From Tubiluchus corallicola (lineage: Eukaryota; Priapulida; Priapulimorpha; Priapulimorphida; Tubiluchidae), in contig JAQGDQ010000018.1 in NCBI GenBank assembly GCA_030141605.1, positions 434,001 through 498,000 of the forward strand: 64,000 nucleotides of DNA, in the 5' to 3' direction. Shown piece by piece: positions 50,201-51,010 of this stretch. A program made the position numbers and the translations under genes. Below the pieces are notes generated by a model. The model was given only the letters and a program-made list of their open reading frames with translations. It was not told the DNA's origin and searched no databases. The first letter of the stretch is position 1, and each line of letters opens with the position of its first letter.

Positions 50201-50816
50201 TCGGTGCATACCAAGTTTGCACTTTTTACGGTTTTGAGTTTTTTTACCACTTTTTACACAATGTCTAACGGCACATTCAGACTAGCCAGTTTTTTCTCTG
50301 ACAGCAAACTCGAAGTGTGAACTGCTTTGCAAGTTACCTTTGGTAAGACATTGCAACCTGTCTGATACCAATTGAACACACTTGCGAGTTACTTGGCAAG
50401 TTAACTTCGTAAGAAAGCTTGCTAGTCTGAACATGCCCTACGTCTATATTTAATGTTTTTATTAAACAATTCTGGTGGATTTCATCATGTCTTACGTTCT
50501 TATTGTTTAGTGTTCTATGAGAATGCTGCCAAAAGCAGCACTAACACTACATAATTTAGTTCATTAATTTTCGTAAAATGCGCATAGCCTACTACCAAGG
50601 CTGCTTTAAACAGTACAAATCACAGCCTAACAATCAGCAAGTATTAAACAGCAAGCTTCTGTGTTAACCGCAGCCTCCGCTCTGCACAAGTCAATAATGA
50701 CAATATGAAATTAGTATTACGAACAAAAGGGAAAGATTACCGTGTGTTTGTAACAGTAAAATATAGATAAGTATTCCAATTTTACAAGCACTAATCACGT
50801 ATGATTCTTCTTTCAT
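314..50816 (-). CDS. LRP1: LRP1/LRP1B-type lipoprotein receptor-related protein, 5' part of gene (45 exons, incomplete at 3' end)
   Basis: Giant type I endocytic and signalling receptor of the LDL-receptor family. LRP1 binds many ligands (protease-inhibitor complexes, lipoproteins, matrix proteins) through LA modules and releases them in endosomes with help from YWTD propellers. The predicted 2,256 residues run: signal peptide 1-25; LA1-3 about 26-174; EGF1-2 175-259; propeller 1 260-534; EGF3 535-581; propeller 2 582-862; EGF4 863-903; LA4-11 904-1259; EGF5-6 1260-1340; propeller 3 1341-1613; EGF7 1614-1655; propeller 4 1656-1923; EGF8 1924-1964; propeller 5 1965-2256. Matches to human LRP1 recalled from memory include [22 protein letters not shown] and [17 protein letters not shown] and EGF exons are nearly all phase 1-1. 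It is a single LRP1/LRP1B-like gene and cannot be assigned to either vertebrate paralogue. Introns not listed separately are 92 to about 1,200 bases long and show nothing recognisable beyond the items listed. Confidence 0.93.
439..1616 (-). other. LRP1: LRP1 intron 44
   Basis: AT-rich intron of about 1.2 kb. No coding exon, repeat family or RNA gene recognised. Confidence 0.8.
1617..1771 (-). CDS. LRP1: LRP1 exon 44: propeller 5, blade 5
   Basis: [20 protein letters not shown] then [13 protein letters not shown]; human KLYWCDARTDKIERIDLET, VSVFEDFIYWSD. Intron of 92 bases to exon 43. Donor GTGAGT, phase 0 in, 2 out. Confidence 0.95.
1864..1999 (-). CDS. LRP1: LRP1 exon 43: propeller 5, blade 4
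   Basis: [20 protein letters not shown] then RDITVDYE. Human has [21 protein letters not shown] and NGISVDYQ; the loop is shorter here. Phase 2 in, 0 out, donor GTTAGT. Confidence 0.95.
2440..2566 (-). CDS. LRP1: LRP1 exon 42: propeller 5, blade 3
   Basis: [40 protein letters not shown]; human [32 protein letters not shown]. Only 152 bases separate it from exon 41. Donor GTAAGT. Confidence 0.96.
2719..2853 (-). CDS. LRP1: LRP1 exon 41: propeller 5, blade 2
   Basis: [20 protein letters not shown] and [15 protein letters not shown], matching human DTIYWVDMGLSTISRAKRD and [15 protein letters not shown]. Acceptor gttgcag, donor GTAACT. Confidence 0.96.
2854..4021 (-). other. LRP1: LRP1 intron 40
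   Basis: AT-rich, about 1.2 kb. Nothing recognised beyond splice sites. Confidence 0.75.
4022..4084 (-). CDS. LRP1: LRP1 exon 40: 63-nt symmetric exon, probable cassette
   Basis: Acceptor tctactaag, strong donor G|GTAAGT, phase 1-1, no stop in frame. It adds about 21 residues (begins [11 protein letters not shown], ends NMHP) between DFHA and ADYIYW. Human LRP1 has no residues here (DFHAENDTIYW), and skipping this exon gives [11 protein letters not shown]. It is therefore an alternatively spliced insert, a lineage-specific exon, or a false exon. Confidence 0.55.
4685..5411 (-). mobile_element. Deleted pogo/Tigger-like DNA transposon in LRP1 intron 39
   Basis: Ends are imperfect inverted repeats: left CAGTAAGTCCTCGTTTAAC, right (reverse complement) CAGTAAATCCTCGATTAAC, 18 of 22 matching overall. 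A TA flanks the left end; the right TA is not intact. Inside, a minus-strand reading frame at 4,931-5,209 carries FLLDN followed at about 14 residues by KFLP, which resembles the DDE_1 catalytic region (LLLLDNAP ... FLPPNTTS) of pogo/Tigger/jerky transposases. At 727 bp with no complete transposase it is a decayed, non-autonomous copy. TIR start CAG and TA target fit the Tc1/mariner superfamily. Confidence 0.6.
5412..6127 (-). other. LRP1: LRP1 intron 39, part upstream of the pogo-like element
   Basis: Intron 39 spans 2.04 kb; apart from the transposon it is plain AT-rich sequence with no exon I can support. Confidence 0.7.
6128..6262 (-). CDS. LRP1: LRP1 exon 39: propeller 5, blade 1
   Basis: [32 protein letters not shown]. 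Human LRP1 has [32 protein letters not shown]. Ends in phase 1 (DFHA+G), which can join either exon 40 or exon 41 in frame. Confidence 0.95.
6263..8335 (-). other. LRP1: LRP1 intron 38
   Basis: 2.07 kb. Short reading frames exist, but none has splice context or protein-like composition. No RNA gene or known repeat recognised. Confidence 0.7.
8336..8458 (-). CDS. LRP1: LRP1 exon 38: EGF module 8
   Basis: [19 protein letters not shown] ... [15 protein letters not shown], against human PCSVNNGDCSQLCLPTSET ... CMCTAGYSLRSGQQAC. Donor GTATCA is non-consensus after GTA, but the reading frame and homology support it. Confidence 0.94.
8823..8953 (-). CDS. LRP1: LRP1 exon 37: propeller 4, last blade
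   Basis: [19 protein letters not shown] then [14 protein letters not shown], leading into the EGF. Human has [20 protein letters not shown] and HMKVYDES. Acceptor ttcaaag is a weaker type; frame and homology fix it. Confidence 0.91.
9163..9316 (-). CDS. LRP1: LRP1 exon 36: propeller 4, blade 4
   Basis: [20 protein letters not shown] then [10 protein letters not shown]. Human has [21 protein letters not shown] and ALAIMGDKL. The YWTD core is degenerate in both. Donor GTAAGT. Confidence 0.93.
9709..9827 (-). CDS. LRP1: LRP1 exon 35: propeller 4, blade 3
   Basis: [21 protein letters not shown], equal in register to human KLYWTDGDNISMANMDGS. Acceptor cattag, donor GTAAGT. Phase 2 in, 1 out. Confidence 0.94.
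10038..10215 (-). CDS. LRP1: LRP1 exon 34: propeller 4, blade 2
   Basis: [43 protein letters not shown]; human [32 protein letters not shown] (in parts) and PHGLVVHPLRG. The YWTD site reads MFFGS. Donor GTAAGT. Confidence 0.94.
10558..10779 (-). CDS. LRP1: LRP1 exon 33: propeller 4, blade 1
   Basis: [43 protein letters not shown]; human [43 protein letters not shown]. Its acceptor and first 12 coding bases lie in a 183-bp tandem duplication. Confidence 0.95.
10768..11133. repeat. 183-bp tandem duplication spanning the exon 33 acceptor
   Basis: Two direct copies, 10,768-10,950 and 10,951-11,133, differ at about two positions (TGTAATTT/TGAAATTT and TAGTACAATGG/TAGTAGAATGG). Each holds 12 bases of exon 33 start, the acceptor ctttacag and 163 bases of intron, so the intron contains a second intact acceptor. 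Confidence 0.95.
11410..11535 (-). CDS. LRP1: LRP1 exon 32: EGF module 7
   Basis: [15 protein letters not shown] ... [17 protein letters not shown], like human NPC ... CSHLCLINYN ... CACPHLMKLHKDNTTC. Acceptor tttttcag, donor GTAAGT. Confidence 0.94.
11815..13564 (+). mobile_element. Decayed non-LTR (LINE-type) retrotransposon in LRP1 intron 31, antisense to the gene
   Basis: Successive plus-strand fragments in shifting frames give the reverse-transcriptase signature: NYRPISLLP (about 11,931), [16 protein letters not shown] (about 12,145), [10 protein letters not shown] (about 12,310), QFADYAS (about 12,400), then two open stretches, 12,668-12,913 and 12,913-13,203, covering the C-terminal part ([16 protein letters not shown] ... 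[11 protein letters not shown] ... LNIFKRNF-like). Frameshifts and stops break it, and the catalytic box FADD reads FADY. The element ends in an (ATAA)n tail. Family is jockey/CR1-like; the exact clade is not decidable by eye. 5' truncated: no ORF1 or full endonuclease seen. Confidence 0.85.
13534..13564 (+). repeat. (TAAA)n 3' tail of the retrotransposon
   Basis: Runs of AATAAATAAATA, typical of the 3' ends of CR1/jockey-like LINEs. It stops a few bases from the exon 31 donor. Confidence 0.85.
13577..13673 (-). CDS. LRP1: LRP1 exon 31: propeller 3, last blade
   Basis: [28 protein letters not shown] matches human [28 protein letters not shown]. The donor GTATGT lies less than about 12 bases from the A-rich tail of an antisense retrotransposon in the following intron. 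Confidence 0.95.
14276..14423 (-). CDS. LRP1: LRP1 exon 30: propeller 3, blades 4 and 5
   Basis: [20 protein letters not shown] then [16 protein letters not shown], the counterpart of human [36 protein letters not shown]. Phase 2 in, 0 out. Confidence 0.95.
15189..15359 (-). CDS. LRP1: LRP1 exon 29: propeller 3, blade 3
   Basis: [21 protein letters not shown] and [19 protein letters not shown]; human ILFWTDWDASLPRIE, GWPNGLTVDY, ILWIDARSD. Phase 2 in and out. Confidence 0.96.
15795..15999 (-). CDS. LRP1: LRP1 exon 28: propeller 3, blade 2
   Basis: [18 protein letters not shown] and [20 protein letters not shown], matching human [18 protein letters not shown] and [20 protein letters not shown]. 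Donor GTGAGC. Confidence 0.96.
16176..16373 (-). CDS. LRP1: LRP1 exon 27: propeller 3, blade 1
   Basis: [18 protein letters not shown] and [29 protein letters not shown]. The human equivalents [29 protein letters not shown] and YWTDVVEDKIYRGKL are nearly identical, one of the strongest orthology signals. Confidence 0.96.
16496..16621 (-). CDS. LRP1: LRP1 exon 26: EGF module 6
   Basis: [30 protein letters not shown], close to human CAKHLKCSQKC ... CSCYEGW. Donor A|GTATGT; a second GT six bases earlier would shift the frame and is not used here. Confidence 0.93.
16815..16931 (-). CDS. LRP1: LRP1 exon 25: EGF module 5
   Basis: [16 protein letters not shown] ... [18 protein letters not shown], equivalent to human DQC ... 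CSHNC ... CSCPLGMELGPDNHTC. Donor GTAGGC, phase 1-1. Confidence 0.94.
16992..17132. repeat. Degenerate ATC/CAT trinucleotide repeat
   Basis: Mixed CAT, TCA and GTC triplets in LRP1 intron 24, ending about 28 bases from the exon 24 donor. Confidence 0.8.
17160..17297 (-). CDS. LRP1: LRP1 exon 24: LA module 11 (last of cluster II)
   Basis: [18 protein letters not shown] ... [18 protein letters not shown]. The first Asp after Cys 4 is Asn (CNY instead of CDG), so the site is weaker than its neighbours. The matching human module also ends GELC just before the EGF pair. Confidence 0.92.
18160..18288 (-). CDS. LRP1: LRP1 exon 23: LA module 10
   Basis: [16 protein letters not shown] ... [19 protein letters not shown]. 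The usual SDE is LDE. It corresponds in position to the human VCDPSVKFGC module. Confidence 0.94.
18633..18755 (-). CDS. LRP1: LRP1 exon 22: LA module 9
   Basis: [36 protein letters not shown]: canonical LA with RW-V-CDG and a full calcium motif. Donor GTAAGT, acceptor ttttcag. Confidence 0.94.
18756..21278 (-). other. LRP1: LRP1 intron 21
   Basis: 2.5 kb, one of the larger introns of the cluster II region. A 115-codon minus-strand frame near 18,890-19,237 is hydrophobic and AT-driven, without splice context, and I do not call it a gene. No repeats recognised. Confidence 0.7.
21279..21536 (-). CDS. LRP1: LRP1 exon 21: LA modules 7 and 8
   Basis: The only exon holding two LA modules: [14 protein letters not shown] ... 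[17 protein letters not shown] and [15 protein letters not shown] ... [16 protein letters not shown]. Both have complete acidic motifs. The fusion suggests loss of the intron between two modules. Phase 1-1. Confidence 0.95.
22256..22390 (-). CDS. LRP1: LRP1 exon 20: LA module 6, atypical calcium loop
   Basis: [22 protein letters not shown] then [19 protein letters not shown]. Five residues, not three, separate the fifth Cys from SDE, a two-residue insertion in the calcium loop. Six Cys are intact and the splice sites are normal (acceptor ttacag, donor GTAATT). Confidence 0.93.
22903..23019 (-). CDS. LRP1: LRP1 exon 19: LA module 5
   Basis: [35 protein letters not shown]. The aromatic W is kept. 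The conserved Asp two residues after the fifth Cys is Asn (CKNGDDE). Donor GTGGGT. Confidence 0.94.
23134..23301 (-). CDS. LRP1: LRP1 exon 18: LA module 4 (cluster II, first of eight)
   Basis: [19 protein letters not shown] ... [21 protein letters not shown]: complete calcium motif, long insert between the second and third Cys. The donor is GTGCGC, a weaker form. Two in-frame AG acceptors lie 6 nt apart (gaag|CTATAG|TTG); the outer one, after the pyrimidine tract, is used here. Confidence 0.92.
23471..23593 (-). CDS. LRP1: LRP1 exon 17: EGF module 4
   Basis: [14 protein letters not shown] ... [17 protein letters not shown], the EGF that closes propeller 2 and precedes ligand-binding cluster II. 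The intron to exon 16 is only 93 bases. Confidence 0.94.
23687..23993 (-). CDS. LRP1: LRP1 exon 16: propeller 2, blades 4 to 6
   Basis: Longest coding exon here. [34 protein letters not shown] and [14 protein letters not shown] follow the human order WPNGLSLD, FGLCHHGNYLFWTE, IFEIRMYD. Phase 0 in, phase 1 out. Confidence 0.95.
24158..24263 (-). CDS. LRP1: LRP1 exon 15: propeller 2, blade 3
   Basis: [20 protein letters not shown] then [14 protein letters not shown]. Human has MYWTDWEEDPKDSRRGRLE at this site, and the same polar loop is kept. Phase 2 in, phase 0 out. Confidence 0.93.
24590..24782 (-). CDS. LRP1: LRP1 exon 14: propeller 2, blade 2
   Basis: [19 protein letters not shown] and [12 protein letters not shown], matching human GVAVDWMGDNLYWTDDGPK and [12 protein letters not shown]. 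Donor GTGAGT. Phase 1 in, phase 2 out. Confidence 0.95.
25027..25263 (-). CDS. LRP1: LRP1 exon 13: propeller 2, blade 1
   Basis: Carries the diagnostic [14 protein letters not shown] (human FLVYGKGRPGIIRG) and [20 protein letters not shown] (human YFADTTSYLIGRQKID). This exon alone separates LRP1/1B from LRP2. Donor GTAAAC. Confidence 0.95.
26408..26548 (-). CDS. LRP1: LRP1 exon 12: EGF module 3
   Basis: EGF between propellers 1 and 2: [12 protein letters not shown] ... [17 protein letters not shown]. It is slightly long between the third and fourth Cys, as in human LRP1. Donor C|GTAAGT, phase 1-1. Confidence 0.93.
27483..27654 (-). CDS. LRP1: LRP1 exon 11: propeller 1, last blades
   Basis: [28 protein letters not shown] then HVFHKQRQP, which aligns with human HIYHQRRQP just before the next EGF. 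Donor GTAAGG. Phase 0 in, phase 1 out. Confidence 0.92.
28255..28364 (-). CDS. LRP1: LRP1 exon 10: propeller 1, blade 4
   Basis: [27 protein letters not shown], a regular blade equivalent to human [20 protein letters not shown]. Donor GTAGGT. Phase 1 in, phase 0 out. Confidence 0.92.
28588..28700 (-). CDS. LRP1: LRP1 exon 9: propeller 1, blade 3
   Basis: YMFYTDWD at the YWTD position, then [16 protein letters not shown]. Acceptor gttccag, donor GTATGT. Phase 2 in, phase 1 out. Confidence 0.92.
29618..29880 (-). CDS. LRP1: LRP1 exon 8: propeller 1, blade 2
   Basis: Contains [20 protein letters not shown] and [11 protein letters not shown], matching human [20 protein letters not shown]. The preceding roughly 25 residues are divergent. 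Phase 0 in, phase 2 out. Confidence 0.93.
30283..30449 (-). CDS. LRP1: LRP1 exon 7: propeller 1, first blade
   Basis: First YWTD-family blade: [17 protein letters not shown] then an AIFDF core, aligning with human LRP1 VLLIANSQNILATYLSG and TAMDF. The YWTD position reads SLCW, as in human (TVCW). Enters phase 1, leaves phase 0. Confidence 0.92.
30450..31086 (-). other. LRP1: LRP1 intron 6, part outside the repeats
   Basis: Plain AT-rich intron next to exon 7. The rest of the 3.98-kb intron 6 is the tandem array and the TTAA transposon. Confidence 0.75.
31087..31352. repeat. 84-bp tandem array, left part
   Basis: About three units of an 84-bp repeat (key words AAGCTTAACTAGTTACTGC, GAAATAGAACCAACTC, GGAGCAATCATCATTG). 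One unit is internally shortened between two TTTAAGCT words. The array is interrupted by the TTAA transposon. Confidence 0.93.
31353..34095. mobile_element. 2,743-bp DNA transposon with TTAA target duplication, non-autonomous
   Basis: Left end GAACGCGTCCGCGAGAAGAC and the reverse complement of the right end GAACGAGTCCGCGAGAGCAC are terminal inverted repeats (23 of 26 matching to ATGCA). TTAA flanks both sides (31,349-31,352 and 34,096-34,099). Removing the element and one TTAA restores the unit of the surrounding 84-bp array. No transposase is visible; the longest internal frames are under 90 codons. TTAA targets are known for piggyBac and Kolobok; the ends do not begin with the CCC usual in piggyBac, so the superfamily stays open. 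It lies in LRP1 intron 6. Confidence 0.93.
34096..34389. repeat. 84-bp tandem array, right part
   Basis: About three and a half units, same repeat as to the left of the transposon. It ends about 38 bases from the exon 6 donor. Confidence 0.93.
34428..34556 (-). CDS. LRP1: LRP1 exon 6: calcium-binding EGF module 2
   Basis: EGF module with the calcium-binding start DTNEC formed across the exon 5/6 junction, and [11 protein letters not shown], matching human TNTDGSFICGC at the same place. It ends AINEP, again like human KNEP before propeller 1. Donor GTAAGT. An 84-bp tandem array ends only about 38 bases from this donor. Confidence 0.94.
35297..35422 (-). CDS. LRP1: LRP1 exon 5: EGF module 1
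   Basis: EGF-like module with six Cys ([10 protein letters not shown] ... [15 protein letters not shown]). It corresponds to the first EGF of the pair after ligand-binding cluster I in LRP1. Acceptor attgcag, donor GTATGT, phase 1-1. Confidence 0.93.
35626..35715. repeat. 45-bp tandem duplication spanning the exon 4 donor
   Basis: Two copies (35,626-35,670 and 35,671-35,715). The right copy holds the last coding bases of exon 4 (GAATTCTGTG) and its donor GTAAGT. The left, intronic copy has GAATTCTGTA followed by GTACAT, a weaker donor. The period is a multiple of three. Confidence 0.92.
35700..35831 (-). CDS. LRP1: LRP1 exon 4: LA module 3
   Basis: One LA module (VCRPNQFQC ... [17 protein letters not shown]) with the full acidic calcium motif. 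Its donor (G|GTAAGT) and the adjoining coding end lie in a 45-bp tandem duplication whose second copy is in the intron, described separately. Confidence 0.94.
35832..37037 (-). other. LRP1: LRP1 intron 3
   Basis: 1.2 kb of AT-rich intron. Nothing recognised. Confidence 0.75.
37038..37160 (-). CDS. LRP1: LRP1 exon 3: LA module 2
   Basis: One LA module (begins [11 protein letters not shown]). The basic-aromatic GWKCDG is present. The calcium site reads [15 protein letters not shown], so the usual Asp after the fifth-Cys +1 position is Gly. The last Cys codon is split T|GC across the intron. Donor GTAAGT, acceptor gatttcag. Confidence 0.93.
37374..38697. repeat. Minisatellite, about 50-bp unit, roughly 26 copies
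   Basis: Unit pattern GTGGTTAAGCGTACAATTTG + TAACAGCCATTTTCCC + ATTTTGTCGTACAA, 49-51 bp. Variants are shared between distant units: GCGTAAAATT followed by GCAA-AATTCGTAACAGT-ATTTCTC occurs near 38,022 and again near 38,511, giving a higher-order period of about 489 bp. Lies in LRP1 intron 2. Apparent long reading frames on both strands come from the lack of stops in the unit. Confidence 0.96.
38698..41194 (-). other. LRP1: LRP1 intron 2, middle part
   Basis: Between the minisatellite and a CA/TA microsatellite. Short frames only; no exon, RNA gene or element ends recognised. Confidence 0.6.
41195..41234. repeat. (CA)n(TA)n microsatellite
   Basis: ACACACACACAC followed by about 16 TA units, in LRP1 intron 2. 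Confidence 0.95.
41972..42004. promoter_or_regulatory. Nuclear-receptor-like motif cluster with perfect 9-bp inverted repeat
   Basis: CAAAGGTCA ... TGACCTTTG, arms of nine identical bases with a 15-base spacer. The left arm continues into a direct AGGTCAAGGTCA repeat. AGGTCA is the nuclear-receptor half-site and TCAAGGTCA the ERR/SF-1 type extended site. Function in this intron is not shown; such words also occur in dispersed repeats. Confidence 0.3.
42762..42953 (-). CDS. LRP1: LRP1 exon 2: N-terminal linker and LA module 1
   Basis: About 27 polar, acidic-leaning residues (beginning [10 protein letters not shown]) precede one complete LA module: six Cys, aromatic VWVCDG, and calcium-site pattern [15 protein letters not shown]. 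Acceptor tttttttcag, donor GTAAGT, phase 1-1. Vertebrate LRP1 has only two LA modules before its first EGF pair, so this is the extra one in position, or one of three. Confidence 0.93.
42954..47518 (-). other. LRP1: LRP1 intron 1 (inferred), 3' half
   Basis: No LRP1-like exon between exon 2 and the candidate exon near 47.6 kb. It holds a tRNA-like stretch near 44.1 kb, a GTTCGAGTCGAA-rich patch near 44.2 kb and short open frames near 45.9-46.5 kb with no recognisable homology. Confidence 0.55.
44040..44118 (+). repeat. tRNA-like sequence (tRNA pseudogene or SINE head)
   Basis: GCTGTGT at the 5' end can pair with GCACAGT at the 3' end. TGGTCTAATGG fits an A box and TTTAAATCCAGG sits where a degraded T arm and B box would be. 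The anticodon stem is not convincing, so it is not a working tRNA. A perfect 8-bp hairpin (GAATTTCT/AGAAATTC) follows closely. Confidence 0.35.
47519..47524 (-). terminator. Poly(A) signal AATAAA after the candidate exon
   Basis: Perfect AATAAA on the minus strand, 33 bases past the stop codon. In AT-rich DNA this occurs often by chance, so it counts only together with the frame and acceptor. Confidence 0.3.
47557..47824 (-). CDS. Candidate terminal exon of an unidentified gene inside LRP1 intron 1
   Basis: A reading frame of 88 codons ends in TGA. It starts right after a good acceptor (pyrimidine-rich tttttgtag|G) and is followed 33 bases after the stop by AATAAA. Composition is protein-like ([43 protein letters not shown]) and its GC content is higher than the flanks. 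It enters in phase 2, so it cannot be spliced in frame to the phase-1 signal-peptide exon at 50.7 kb. No family recognised. It could be the last exon of a small nested gene, a pseudogene, or chance. Confidence 0.3.
47825..50269 (-). other. LRP1: LRP1 intron 1 (inferred), 5' half
   Basis: No supported exon. Contains a 9-bp palindrome (TAATTTACA/TGTAAATTA) near 48.43 kb and otherwise AT-rich unique-looking sequence. Confidence 0.5.
50270..50438. mobile_element. Short fold-back element, MITE-like
   Basis: About 170 bp bounded by inverted repeats: left GGCACATTCAGACTAGCCAG, right reverse complement GGCATGTTCAGACTAGCAAG. Flanks share GTCTA, a possible target duplication. Internal words GCAAGTTAC and GCGAGTTACTTGG repeat. 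No coding capacity. Superfamily undetermined (hAT-like ends possible). Confidence 0.45.
50741..50816 (-). CDS. LRP1: LRP1 exon 1: initiator Met and signal peptide (inferred)
   Basis: Starts at ATG and reads [12 protein letters not shown] followed by a hydrophobic core [11 protein letters not shown] and THG, a standard signal-peptide shape. It then meets a GT donor (G|GTAATC). The exon leaves in phase 1, exactly what exon 2 needs, and vertebrate LRP1 exon 1 likewise encodes only the signal peptide. The Met has A at -3. The link to exon 2 across a 7.8-kb intron is inferred from phase, strand and content only; another upstream exon could serve instead. Confidence 0.5.
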
Positions 50817-50910
50817 GATCACAGTAATAGTTCCAATAATTATTAAACCATAATTCCAAAATGTAATGTTTACAAACACTTGCTGTGACTTTCAACAACA
50901 TGCGTCGCAT
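50791..50910 (-). other. Upstream ORF overlapping the LRP1 start codon
   Basis: ATG at 50,910 opens a 39-codon frame (MRRMLLKVTASV...) that ends 23 bases inside the coding part of exon 1 in another frame. If transcription starts upstream of it, it could reduce LRP1 translation. Depends on exon 1 being correct. Confidence 0.25.
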
Positions 50911-51010
50911 TAATGGCGCGACCACGAAACATAGCGCACATGCGCAGTCAAGACTGGCGTAGCTGGCGCCAGCGTACAGTCGAGTATAACGTAGGTAAAA
51001 ATGGCACAAA
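50817..51010 (-). promoter_or_regulatory. LRP1: Putative LRP1 5' leader and promoter patch
   Basis: Upstream of the signal-peptide ATG lies a locally GC- and CpG-rich stretch, unusual for this window. It has GCGCACATGCGCA (50,934-50,946, NRF-1-like half-sites) and the 12-bp palindrome GCTGGCGCCAGC (50,962-50,973). No TATA box is evident at a fixed distance. Position, not motif, is the main support; the start site is unknown. Confidence 0.35.

Noticed and set aside
1-50816. Assignment to LRP2 (megalin) or LRP4
   Set aside because: Three LA modules then two propellers, then eight LA and three propellers, plus the YGKGRP and [10 protein letters not shown] signatures, fit LRP1/LRP1B and not the seven-LA start of LRP2 or the single LA cluster of LRP4.
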